Source of the DNA: Otis tarda
Taxonomy: Eukaryota; Chordata; Aves; Otidiformes; Otididae
DNA length: 64,000 bases
NCBI GenBank assembly: GCA_026413225.1
Contig: CM048554.1
Location: 89,755,963-89,819,962, forward strand
Direction of reading: 5' to 3'
Part shown: piece after piece, positions 39,301-50,712 of the stretch
Layout of the letters: each line of letters opens with the position of its first letter
Numbering within the stretch: position 1 is the first letter of the stretch
Made by a program: the position numbers and the translations under genes
Notes under the pieces: generated by a model
Seen by the model: only the letters and a program-made list of their open reading frames with translations
Database searches by the model: none
Told to the model about the DNA's origin: nothing

Positions 39301-39572
39301 TGGGCCACCTTGCTTGTGTCTGGACTGGTGGGGCTGGGACGTGTGGCTCACGCTGCACATGCCGCATAAATGAGTCCTAGAGAAGGGAAGCTGCATGTAG
39401 ATCTAGGAAAGGAAACACAGAAGCTTTTTTCCTCCTGAAAATATATTCTGCATGTACCAGGAAAATACCAACTTAAACCTTGAGAGAATTTAAATCTCAT
39501 AGAGGGAAGGCACAGTATCATTTCTGCTTACCCTAACTGATCACCGTGTTCGACACACTGAGTCACATCTCC

Positions 39573-39618
39573 ATTTGCATAAATCAGAGAAAGTCAGTGA
39601 AGCTGTATTGATTCACAC
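39573..39618. repeat. Possible old palindromic repeat remnant
   Basis: ATTTGCATAAATCAGAG, GTCAGTGAAGCTG and GATTCACAC resemble a decayed palindromic repeat of reptile and bird genomes (GTGTAAATCAG...TCAATGGAGCTA...GATTTACAC type). From memory only. Confidence 0.35.
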
Positions 39619-41044
39619 AAGCTTATTTTTTAACCCAGTGGCATTTCAGACTGTATAACTATGATTTAAAATAAAGCACAATCTATGACAGATTCCTAAA
39701 GGAGGAAGGCCGCGAAGCAGCACAATGAATCAGAGTAAACTGAAATATGTGTAACCACATAACAACAGCAGCCAAAAGTAACACTTCATTATTGCACTTG
39801 GGGTTACAGTTATTAAGTTTGCTCTTTTTCCTATTTCTTTTATAACTTTGCAATGATACGAAAATAAGATCCTCTGGGAGAGTCAGACTTGCAGAGAACA
39901 TAGGCCTTTCCACATGTTCCAGGCTAAAACACTACATATTTTGCTACAAATACCCTAGCTTCAAAATTTAATCTGAGGGAGGAAGAGCTGAGACTTCTGA
40001 TTCTTTCCCTTTGTGTCTCTTTCTGTCAACACAAATCCAGAAGTATAAAAACCCTTAATGCTTTGAAATACCTACAGCTGTGTGTAATTAGTCCATTCTT
40101 TTTTAATATTTTCTCTCTCCTGTGTTCCAGCTTCTTGATATTCAAGTTAAAGCGACATTTAGTTGAGAAATATGAGTTTCAGTGAGAAAGCTGGGTAGAA
40201 TGCAGATGTGAAATTATTTGAGTACCAAAATATGGATCAGGCCAGGAGGAGCTGACTGAATAATAGTAAAGGAATTATTTACCAGCTGGATAGCAAAAGT
40301 TAACAGTTTTCCTCAAGCCATATTGTCTGTGTGTGACGTTTTTATACATTTAACTCAAAAATGTAATCATTAAGCTGTTAAAAATTTAGTTCATAAAAAA
40401 TGTGACTAGTTCACAGAAGAAACCTGTGGATATTCAGTCAAATATTCAGTTAGCCTGGGGTAACTTTTATCTGTTCTATTGAGCCTGTATAAAAACTCAC
40501 ACTGCAAGCAATTGAATAATTTCATATTGTGAGGGTCTGATTTCATGAAGGCTAAATGGAATAGGACACACTATACTAAGCAACAAATTGTATCAGGCCA
40601 AGTCCCTGCAGGTAGCACAATGAAAGGTGAAGGTAAAGAAGGAAAGAAGAAATAATCTAATAAAAGAAATTTTAGAGGAGAGAAACAAAATGAATTGTAT
40701 TAAACTGAGATACCTGATGGTATTTATCCAAGAACTCAGAAAAAGACCTCGTATGTGGAACTGTTGAACCACTAACCACAGCATGCAACCTATAGCTTAA
40801 ATCACCAAAAGGATCAAAGCACCAACGATGACAACAATTCTTAAAATAAATTTCAGGTATGATGCTGGAAACTATGAGCCAGCCTGGCAGCTAAGCTAGG
40901 TAAACTGGTAAAAAAAAACCCAAACCAATAAATAACAGAAATAGTGGATAAATATTACCTCTTCAGGCTTAACTTTTTGAAATTAATTAATACCTCATAG
41001 GACATCTTTGAAGGAGCCCAGAACATAACTTTATTGGTAAAATT

Positions 41045-41084
41045 ACTTGGATATTCATAAAACTACTTGGATATTCATAAAACT
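41045..41084. repeat. Perfect 20-bp tandem duplication
   Basis: ACTTGGATATTCATAAAACT occurs twice in direct succession without a mismatch, suggesting a recent duplication. Confidence 0.93.
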
Positions 41085-41269
41085 GTCTGTGAGGACCTTC
41101 ATGAAACTGTTAAAAGAGATGCAGTTGCCATTGGATAAGAAGTGAGGTGGAAAAAGAAGGTGGGAATAAGTCATTTCACAGTGCAGGCAGATGTGCAGAG
41201 GCATCCCTGAGGACACTACTTGTGGGTATAGTGAGATGCAAATACTGCTGGTGAGACACAATTAGTTGG

Positions 41270-42065
41270 GGTAGTTAAATCTGAAGCATTTTGCAAAGCA
41301 CTGCAAAATGGATAATAATATTGAGGATCTGAATGATAGATGGCAGGCAAAATCCACTGTTATTCATGGAGTCATGAACCAGGGGAAACAGTCCTCTCAG
41401 GCTATGTACACGTTGATGGACTGCTGCTAATCAGCAAAAGGATCTGTGAGACGCCATAAATAGTGTTCTGAACATGTTGGCTCAGAAGTGATCAGAAAGG
41501 TAAAAAGAAAAGCAGGATTACTGGGGAAAGAATGGAGAATAAAGCAGAGGACACCAATATTTCACTCTACATATCCATGGTCTGGCCACCCTCTAAGCAA
41601 TACATGCAGTTATGATCATCCAGTTTCAAAAGGAGTCAAATACAAAAGAAAGATAAGAAGAACGATGACAAAAATCACCCAAAGAATAAAGCAGCTTCTG
41701 TCCAAAGAGATATAACACAGATTAGGACTCAGACTGGAAAAGCAACAACTGGGGCGGAGAGGGAGTGTGAAGCTGTATAAAGTCACAAAGGGAATGAAGA
41801 GGGGCAACTGAGGAATGATGATTCATTATTTCTCACGGGCACATCTGACCTAGTGATTGTTCACTGAAATTATTGTGCAGCAAGATAAAGGGAGAAAAAA
41901 AGGATGTAAAGAATGCTGACGGAACTATTACTCAGTCTTGTCCCAGGTTTTATTCTCTTTCCCTCACGAAGCTAGGATTTCAGGCTAGATTGATCTTTGG
42001 TGTGATCCAGGCAGGCAGTCCTTATGGCCTTATGTTGAGTGTGCCGAAGCAGATCAGAAAACTAA
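41270..42065 (+). mobile_element. Old CR1/L3-like LINE, ORF2 C-terminal half to 3' end
   Basis: The order of decayed landmarks fits an amniote CR1: GATAGATGGCAGGCAAAATC and CATGAACCAGGGG (ORF2 after the catalytic box), GGGGAAAGAATGGAGAATAA, CTCTACATATCCATGGTCTG, GCAGTTATGATCATCCAG, ACGATGACAAAAATCA, GACTCAGACTGGAAAAGC, GCTGTATAAAGTCACAAAGG and a 3' end TGATCCAGGCAGGCAGTCC then TTATGGCCTTATGTTG. The last part corresponds to TGATCCAGTATGGC...TTATGTTC of the CR1 3' terminus. It is heavily mutated and dead. Its 5' limit is uncertain and may extend leftward to about 40850. Confidence 0.82.
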
Positions 42066-45000
42066 CTCTATATAACAGCAAAGAAGAGCATGTAAGTCTG
42101 CATTCAGAAGACTGGAAACAAACAGGTTAAATTCTATTGCAGCTTTCATTTTTAAACAAAATCCTTTCCCTATCACAGACTTATTTATTCAACAGTACAG
42201 TTTGTTACATTGCTTTTTTTCTATATTGTGCATGTGAATGTAATTTTCACCCTCAATGCATTTCTAATGTAATTTTTCTAACAAATATTATTTTGTATTT
42301 GATTAATAACACTTCATCGTCTGTTTTAAGAATTGTGTCAGGATCATTAAAATACTGAAATGAAAAACTACAATTGGATTGTCTTTTTCTTTCTGTGCTG
42401 AAAATGAAATCTCCATTGCGCCACATAATCATTTTGACTAAATAAACTTGCTATATTTTATATTCCCATAGTACTACTGCAATCTTGAATTCTATTAGTT
42501 CAGTTAATGTCATGCATTCTTCAACCTGTAAATTATGGTAACATTTTGCATTTATATCACATTACTCCCTACCAAAGCACTTTTCTAAAATGAGACGAAA
42601 ACTATTCCTACAACTAAAAATAATTGCTGTTGGACTGTACATCTTAAGAAGGGTTAAAGTTTAAAGTCGACATTTTCAATGACATGCTAAAAAGGCACTT
42701 TTGGATATTGCTATGTGGCTTACAGTGCCTCCAACTGAAAACATTGGCCTCAGTCGGTAAGACCAAGATGTTCCAAAGAAGTCAATCTGAATTCTGAGTA
42801 TATAAGAACAATAGGAATTCAGTTGCTTCAGCAGACACAACCATACATCTAGTGCTAGGCTGCAGGTTCCCACTAACTTCTTTGAAATTTGGAAAATTAC
42901 TCCCTTTGCATTACAGTATGCTTTCAGATACAACCATAAGCAAATAGAGTAACTCGGACTATCTGTCATCTGGTAGAGTATATATATCTGGTATATATAT
43001 ATCTGGTAGCATATATATATCTGGTAGTGTAATATCCCTCAGAATATCTGTCATCTGGTAGCGTATTTAAGCATGAGCTCGATTTTAATCACACAAATAA
43101 TCCCATTTATACAAAAGATAATGCGTATATTTAATACTAGATGCATGCTTCAATGATTTGGAACATCAGCGAGATAACAACTGAGTGGGACTCTATATGA
43201 ATTTAGGTAAATTATTTGGACTTAAGGCAGTAATTAAATTAATTGCTGGATGAAAACTTAAACTGTTCTGGTTTACCTCCAAAATACATCGTGCATTCCA
43301 GCTAAAAATTGGAAGAGTGAAGAAAATAATGAAGGGAGGGCAGACCTGTGTTACTTTCATAAACATGTAAGTGGTGCTGCTATTCTGTTAATCCCCGCAA
43401 GAAGCCATACAATCTGACTCGTGATTTTGCCTTAAGTATGGTAACATAAATCTTAATGCAACTGAAACTGCAAGTGGAAAATATTTTCCACATTTTTAAA
43501 ATCAGGTAGAATAATGCAGTCAGCATTTCTCTTTTCTAAATAACCTCAGCAGGACTGCTGCTGTAGGACACTATAATTTGGTCACATAGTTCATTCGACC
43601 ACCATCTCTTAATTAAATGCTGATAATAATGGTCAAAGCAAGTGAAGGTAGAATTTATTCATTACAAGACAAAAGCAAAGCCAGAGGTATTGTGCCTGAT
43701 GGCATGTAATACATGAGCTTGGTTTTTCTATTCCCTCTGTCTTTTTCACTATTAAAGAACAACAAAATTCAATAATGTGTTCTTTCTTCTTAGCACTTTC
43801 ACTGCAGGAAAAGAACAATTTCTGAATAACTTTTCCAAGTCAACTTGCCTCAGAAAAGAAAGGGGAAAAAAAGTCTTGAATCAATGAGGTTATAAATGTA
43901 AATTTAATCCACTCTTAATGGCCCATAAACTTGGTTCACCAAGGTTCCCTGCCAGCAATTTTCTGCTGTTCCTTTGGAAAAAAAAAAAAGTAATTAATGA
44001 AACAAGTTGAAACTTGTTGTGTAATCCTCTCTTGAAAGCTGTATTCGTACATTTTTCAATAAGAATCAGCAGCTGATTAAAAATGTACCTGTCTGAATGT
44101 TTAGAGCTGTTGGAACAGAACCTGCTGCTTAATAGGAGGTTTATTAATACTGCATTAGACTTTTTTTCCTTTTTTTTTCCTACTTGTAGTAGAATGTGAT
44201 TTATTTTCAGCAAAGACATCCTTGGATGAACTAAAGTTCATTAGACAGTAAATATATATCAGTGAAATCTATTAAATGTTATTACAGTCAGAGAGTTTAC
44301 ATCTAGTTTTGAACCAAGTTTTCAGAGAATAGAAAACTCTCTCCTGGGAGACATGGACATGAATTCTTTTCAACACACCCCACATCTGCTGGCCATGTAG
44401 CTCACTCTCCCCTGAGTTGCTCACAGCCCTGTAGGAAGTAGAGTCCCCATCGTCTCCTCCACTCTTGGAGGAGGAGACACACCTGGAAATGCAGGCAAAC
44501 ACTGAGCACAAAGGCAAGACCCGCGCTGCTCTTGGCTCCGCTGCTCATGCTGCTGCCTGGCTGACCCAGACCCTGGCATTCCCCACTGCCCTGCCACAAT
44601 TAAAAGAAGAGAGCAAGAGCTGCTTGGATTTTGGGAAAGAAAAGTGACATTATCTACTCACTGGAGACAAGAATAGACCCTCGATTCAAAACTAACAGAC
44701 CTGTCAGTGGCATCTCTGAGTTGTATCTTTAAGCCTTGGACTAGAAGAAGAATTTAATAAGTTCAGGATCTGAGTTCCTGTACGTTTGTAATCTAATATT
44801 GTAATTAAGCCACTCTGGAGTCAGAAAGCTGTGGTTCTTCTACTGGGAAACTGGGCTATATACATGTTGTTTCCTTGTTAAATGAAAGAAATGCAAAGCC
44901 AGCAAAAAGAGGGATTATTTGAGTTAGGTTTTCCCTTCAAGTCCACTGCCTTGAAAATCCTTAAAAGGACAAGACTACTGCTGACAGAACTATGAAAGTA

Positions 45001-45540
45001 ACATTTCAAAGGATAGAAATGCCAGATCAGGTTCAGAATTGATATACATGCCTCAAGCTGGCTTTCTTCCAACTTTGCTGGTGCTAGGAGATGCCTCCTT
45101 CCAGTATTAGCTGCCTTGTCAAAGGCTTCTGCAAGATTTTTCTCTCTGATGCATTCAGCTTCCTTCTTAGGAGGATTCAGCTCTTTATTTCCACTGTGCA
45201 CTGTTTTATTTTACATGAAAGACCTGATGGGGGAAAAAAAAAAAGCCAGAAATGCCTTCCAAAGTGCTTGTAGCTGCTGCTGATCTGCAAAGGTTCATAT
45301 ATTCCAGGTCATCATTAAATCTTGTACTTAGAGTTTCTGGAAACTTGAAAAAGCCAAAAACTCAGCAAGAATTTCTTCTCCCTGCCCCCGTGCTCCCCAG
45401 CACCCACTCAGTCGGTACTAGTATTCATTTTCCTCCTCCTTCCCATGACCTAAACATTAGTGCCATGGATACACAAACCTCTCTGTCAATGCTGTGAGAA
45501 GCAGTAGCACAATATTGACAAGAAGGGATGTAAAATTGAT
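42066..45540. other. Unassigned AT-rich DNA
   Basis: No gene recognised apart from the tandem repeat at 42961-43063. Antisense frames of 97 codons (42676-42969), 109 codons (43890-44219) and 107 codons (44878-45201) have no known motif. A GC-richer patch at 44340-44610 is unassigned. Confidence 0.55.
42961..43063. repeat. Local tandem repeat of an ATATATCTGGTAG-type unit
   Basis: ATCTGTCATCTGGTAG occurs at both ends of the block, and TATATATCTGGTA units with variable TA number fill it. It looks like a small minisatellite grown from a CTGGTAG core plus (TA)n. Confidence 0.88.
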
Positions 45541-45633
45541 TTAGGGCTCGGTTTTGCAGCTGCTCAAATTTGGAATTACCATTGCCTTCAACAGGAATTC
45601 TCAAAAGGGAGTGGCTGCGAATTCAGGCCCAAA
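45541..45633. mobile_element. Palindromic MITE-like repeat remnant
   Basis: The left end TTAGGGCTCGGTTTTGCAGC and the reverse complement of the right end (GCTGCGAATTCAGGCCCAAA) match at about two thirds of positions over 25 bases. The centre has CATTGCCTTCAACAGGAATT. This resembles a decayed palindromic element with GGGCCTGATCC-type ends and a CATTGAAGTCAATGG-type core, common in reptile and bird DNA. Confidence 0.5.
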
Positions 45634-48249
45634 GAAAGCAGTAGCACATCGACAGCTCGCCCATCCAGCCAGCCTCTCCCTCATCTCTGTGACCTGACCT
45701 GACCCAGCTCAGAAAAAAAAATGGTGGCTGGAAGGTGATTTAACTGGAGGCGGAGTTTGTCAGCCATCTCCCTGTGCCACCAGCATTGCCACGGTCTGTA
45801 AGGGCAGAACCGAAAATTGGTAAGAGGCAACTGGACAAACTAACCATGAAATTAACTTTCATTCCGACTTTGGTAATTATGAGGCGTTAGAATTTTTGTT
45901 ATTTTCCTTTTTCTCTCCTTCACCATTTCTCCTGTTTGCCTCTTTCTGCAACTGTATTTTATAACCCATTTTGGAGCAAGTGTTAAGATTCTTAAATGTA
46001 CAAATTTCAAAGGACATCAAATATAAGACTAGTTAGCAAAAATGCAACAAATGCACCAAGCGTTCATACAGAGAGACCCTCTTAAGTTTTTTACCCATAT
46101 ATTGCAAACATGCTGTGCTAATTTCAGGGCTTGGACACATGGGGATTCATGTCAGAAAAAGTACTGGATTTTCACTATGTTTAGATTCTGTTATGACCCC
46201 AGAGTTGATATTGGTAACTGATAGGATTGTCATAATTCACACAAATCATTGGACAGGTCGATGTGTGCCATTTTTGGTGGACACAACAGGCCTTTTTTTA
46301 CAACATAGAGGTCTTTCATGGAACTCAGAGCTGTGTTTCAAACATGCCAAGTTAAGGTGTGTTAAGAACAGTGGTGCTAAGACTGGACTTGTTTCAGGAG
46401 ACATGGTGCAAAGCTTCAGCCCTGAGATTTGCTCACAAAATTTTGTTCCACAAAATTCAGAAGTTTCAGGATTCTGCAATTCTCCACATTCATTCTGTCC
46501 TAAAAGTTGCAACTTAACTACCAGCAAGCACACCCTCTCTGAAGTACATTAAGACATCCTCAAATGTTTCGATCTTGATTATCTTCTCTTTGCTGTATCC
46601 CTTAGGAGAAATAATGTTAAAAAGCACTGTTCAAAAGCAGAAAGTCCTCTGTAAACCCAGCAATACTGTCTACTTTAGATCACTTAATGAAGATATTATG
46701 ATCTTCCCAAACTGTTAATAATTACCCAGTATGACTGCTGTTAAGACAACTCATTAGCACCACCCTGTGATAGGGGAGTTTATATTTAGCAAGAGTACAA
46801 GGAGTAGGGCTACTCAGCTGTGTGACATAAATCTTCCAAGTGCCAGCAGAAGAAAAAAAAATCTTCCAGTGAAAAAAATTCTGGACTATTGCAGCAAGAC
46901 AGACATAACAATGATAAATTAAATACATAGGTGGAAAGTGTAGAAGATTTAATTTCATTTTTTTCTAACTGTCTGTGCTTTTTACTAGCTTGTTCAGAGT
47001 ACTCTTTTTGGCAAAAATTTTAGTGATCTAATTTCGGCCAGTTGTGAATAAGCTGTCTGTAATTTTTTCACATCCACCAGAACTGTGCTATTGGTCACTC
47101 AAAATCCACAGAGCTTCACAGATTTATGTCTGTCGAGAATTGAGCAGATTGTTTAGCTTGAGTTTCCTGACAGATGGCCTAAAATATCTTTTTTTTTTTA
47201 ATGAATAAACTACTTCCATTTCTGCCCAGAACTAATTTATTTTGCTCATTAACTACATTTGATTTTCTGATTAGCCAATGGTTTCTCATAAGCTTAATTT
47301 CATTTCACAAACATTCATTAAAATGTTTTTATGAAAGTTCTTCAAAAGCAAAAATGTTTATATCAAAGAATGGTCAAAGTGGACATTTCCTTAGAAGCTT
47401 TTCAACCAACCACAAGTAACATTTTTATTGTACACAAATTTCAACCCCCTCTGCACTCAGCTGGAGTCTTTCCATGAACCTCAGGGGGAATTAAACCGGA
47501 TTATATGAGTCTAGTTCCAATGATCACTGTAAAACCTCAGGAGATCATGCATGTTTTTCCTGGGGGCTTTTCTCTAAGTCTTTACCTCCTCCATCTCTAG
47601 GTTTTCACGTCCCGTGTACGTACCTTAATTGCCAGTGGGTAGCAACTGACATCTGAGGCAGCTGTTCCTCCTTTGCATTGGATACGTCCATATTCAGATG
47701 TTAGAATTTGTATTTGTCCCATTGTAGCCACTTCAGCAGAGCTGGCTCCTTCACCTTGTTCATGGAGGAGGAAAAGTGAGGAGCTCCCAGAGAGGTCTCC
47801 ATCATTGCCTTCCCAGACCCAATTGTATCTTCCCAGTACTTTCTTTCCACCTTGTCTCCAGGCTTCCCATACATCCTCTCCTGCTTGCAGATTCACCCCA
47901 GGCCTGTGAAATGGCCTCGAGCTGTTTCTTTCCTCTCTAAGCAATGGCACCTCACTACCATCAGAGACAGAAGCTGCATACCAAGCAGGTGTCTATGTGC
48001 GGTTCCTGTAGGCAACACCATGCCCGTCCCCAGGCACAGAGCTGTAGCCATACCCCTCTGACACAGGCAGTGGCTGGCATTTTACTGTAAATGCCCATGT
48101 CCCTTCCCTTGTGTGGGTGACAGCAGAGAAGCTGGGCTGAACCCAGATTATACTCTTCTTTTTTTTGCCTTTTTTTGAAGATTGACTTCTTACCTGAAAT
48201 TGTGATCAGTGCTAGCTGTCATCCTGTGCAATACAGCAAGAATGTCAAC

Positions 48250-48800
48250 ATGTTTTTAGCAAACATCCGCTTCCCTTTAAATTATAAGAAAAGTGTAAAA
48301 CTGAAAGAAGTTAATAAAGACAACAAAGCACTATACTTCTAGACGTTAATATGTCTGTTTAAGCACACAAAGTATGCAAGATGACACTATTTTACTGTTA
48401 CAACTTAATTATTTACACTTATTTAGACAGGCTAATTGTAATTAAATTATGTCTGTTTTGAAATACATCTTTTTTCCTTAGCAGGCCTTAATTTAATTTA
48501 ATGCTATGTTTTAATTTAAGATTGCTTTAATGTAATAGAAAACAAGTTGGGATGACAAATAAAGGGCTAATGTGCAGATACGATTCATTTGCACATAAAT
48601 CAGTTAATCTTTTTGAATGGAACTCCTTTAAATAACGCCTTCTTTTTTTTATCAGCTGTATTTCTGCTCTTTATAATCCTGTTGTTAAGGAACCAGCATT
48701 TTCCCAATGACGCACCAATACTGGCAGGAAGCACATTCTAAGTGTATTTTGTGACTCATTTCAATTTGCTCTTTAGTGCATTCACCGTTTGCTCATTAAC
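48250..48800. promoter_or_regulatory. Candidate conserved non-coding element
   Basis: About 550 bases of complex, almost repeat-free AT-rich sequence with many homeodomain-type TAATTA/TTAATT cores (for example GGCTAATTGTAATTAAATTA near 48430), CATTTGCATA-like and TTTGCACAT motifs, and no recognised transposon. This texture is common in deeply conserved vertebrate enhancers. The call is from sequence texture only. Confidence 0.25.
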
Positions 48801-49746
48801 ATCAGCATTGGTGGCTAATGGATACTCAGTAGGAAGTCTTTTTTTTTCATGAATGTTTCATGGAGCAACAGAAATGAAGGCGAGGAAGGATTTCGCTGGT
48901 GACAAAGTGGGCTTGTGGCTGGATGGCAGGCCATGATCCAGGGCTCGCCAGGACCAGGCAGTGTTTGAGCACCACTGCCTCCCCTGCCAGGACCCCCACC
49001 ACAGCTGGCATCTGCTGTAGCACCTGTACTTCCCAACCCTCACGTGCACACAACTCATGTGTGTTGGCCGTGGAGAAAGGGGAATAATCTCTAGGCTGAA
49101 AAGAAGTTATGTCTTTATACACTGATCCTTGTGATTGCTCCACAACTGAGGTTTCTGAATATCACAGTTGTTATAAACCTGAATAAAGAACAGACTTGGC
49201 TGGGTAATTTTGCTGTACTTTGCTTGGCTCATTTTTTTCTTAACTTTTTGTCCTGTTGTTTTTCTTTCTCTTTTGTTTTTAAAGAAGATGTGGGAAGAGA
49301 TACTGCTTTTTTTTTTTGTGTTACCCATTCAACACAGAAACCACTAATCATTTTTCACCCAGATCTTCCGTCTCTGTTGGAAAGAAAAACCAGAAAAAAA
49401 ATCACTCCCTTCCCCCCATACATCAAAAAATAATATCTGAAACTGTAGCTCGTTCTTTGTAAAAAATTCCCATTATGTGGGTTAGGTGAACTGGTCAGAG
49501 TGTTCAGCTAAAAATGAGTCAGATTTCTGACAGATACTTTTCCTTGGAAAACCTGTTCAGGGCAAGCATCATCTTCTCTATGTGCTTGTCTTCAGCTGAA
49601 GTTGCAGAGACTTGAGAATAGCAGCCACAGTTTGTTTGCATGAACTCGTTGATGGTAACATGTATGATAGTTTCCCTAACTCAGAACATTTCATCAGAGC
49701 ATTCCAGTGACACAAATACATGCCTGTAGGCTCAGGCTCCTGCAGA

Positions 49747-49751
49747 GCATG
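49747..49751. repeat. Left target site duplication (imperfect)
   Basis: GCATG precedes the LTR and GTATG follows it at 50895-50899, matching at four of five bases. Confidence 0.6.
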
Positions 49752-49925
49752 TGTTCTGGTTTTGTTGGGTGAGGAGGGGGCTAAGGTGGTAGCTTCTGTA
49801 GGAAACTGCTAGAAGTCGCTCCCCTTTGTTCAGTCGACTTGGCCAGGCCTAGGGCAGACCCGCTGCTGGCCAAGGCCAAGCCAATTGGTAGCAGAATGTC
49901 CCGTGATAACATCTCTGTGATCACG

Positions 49926-49933
49926 TATTTAAG
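49926..49933 (+). promoter_or_regulatory. LTR TATA-like box
   Basis: TATTTAAG lies about 175 bases into the LTR, as in the other complete copy. It is the expected retroviral promoter position; activity is unknown. Confidence 0.5.
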
Positions 49934-50240
49934 AAGGGGAAAACAACAACAACAAAAAAAAGAACATGTGAAGATGTGAAGCAGCTGAGCGGGGGCAGAG
50001 AGGGGGAGGCGTGAGCCTTGTGGGCTTTGCAGGCCTCACGCTCTGGCCTCCTGCCGGGCAGCCAACTGGGCCCAACTCGGCCCAGCCTGACTGCAAGAAG
50101 TGGAGAGGAGATGAGAAGTGAATAAGATGTGAAAAGGATCCTGAGAGGTGTCTGCCAGCCTGTTGTGAAGAACGGCTGCAGACGCCAAGGTCAGTGAAGA
50201 AGGAGGGGGAGGAGTAATGCTGCTCCTGGCCAAGATTCCT

Positions 50241-50362
50241 CTGCAGCCCATGGTGAAGACCATGGTGGAGCAGGTTGTCCCCCTGCAGCCCATGGAGGTC
50301 CACGGAGGAGCAGAGATCCACCTGCAGCCCCTGGAGGACCCCACGCCGGAGCAGGTGGATGC
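50241..50362 (+). repeat. Three degenerate units of about 40 bp inside the LTR
   Basis: Units begin at 50241, 50283 and 50322. Each starts CTGCAGCCC followed by ATGG or CTGG and has GGAGCAG about 28 bases in. More decayed relatives (GGCCCGTGG, GGAGCAG) continue to about 50510. Confidence 0.8.
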
Positions 50363-50706
50363 CTGAAGGAGGCTGTGGCCCGTGGAGGGCCCGCTGGGAC
50401 AGCTGTTCTGGAGGGACTGCACCCCGTGGAAGAGATGACCCATGCCGGAGCAGTTTCACGAAGGACTGCGGCCCGTGGGAGGGACCCCACGCTGGAGCAG
50501 AGGAGGAATGTGAGGAGTTCTTTCCCCGATGATGAAGCAGTGGCATAAAACAACGCATGATGAACTGACCGCGACCCCCATTTCCCTCTTCCCCCCTGTG
50601 CCGCTCAGGGTAGGAGAAGGTAGTAGAGATAATGTTAAGCCCGGGAAGAGGGAGGGGTGGGGTGAGGTTATCTTGTTCCCTGTCTCATTCTCCTGCTAGT
50701 TTTAGA

Positions 50707-50712
50707 AATAAA
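50707..50712 (+). terminator. LTR polyadenylation signal AATAAA
   Basis: AATAAA lies upstream of the conserved GTCGAGTCTGTTTTGCCCGT segment, the usual position at the R/U5 boundary. Confidence 0.5.

Larger units (their letters stand above)
34906..41269. other. Unassigned AT-rich DNA
   Basis: No gene recognised. Landmarks are a 15-bp tandem duplication at 36351-36380, a GC-richer patch at 37130-37480 with overlapping frames of 102 and 91 codons but no known motif, a decayed palindromic repeat at 39573-39618, and a 20-bp tandem duplication at 41045-41084. The last 400 bases may hold a more decayed upstream part of the CR1 that follows (GGAAACTATGAGCCAG at 40868 resembles its ORF2). Confidence 0.5.
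45634..49751. other. Unassigned DNA; candidate conserved non-coding block inside
   Basis: No gene recognised. Frames at 46115-46552 (145 codons, forward) and 47597-47950 (117 codons, reverse) have no known motif. The stretch 48250-48800 is listed separately as a possible conserved element. Confidence 0.5.

Noticed and set aside
46115..46552. 145-codon forward frame with a 95-codon frame opposite
   Set aside because: No family motif, odd amino-acid mix and an overlapping frame on the other strand; best explained as chance.
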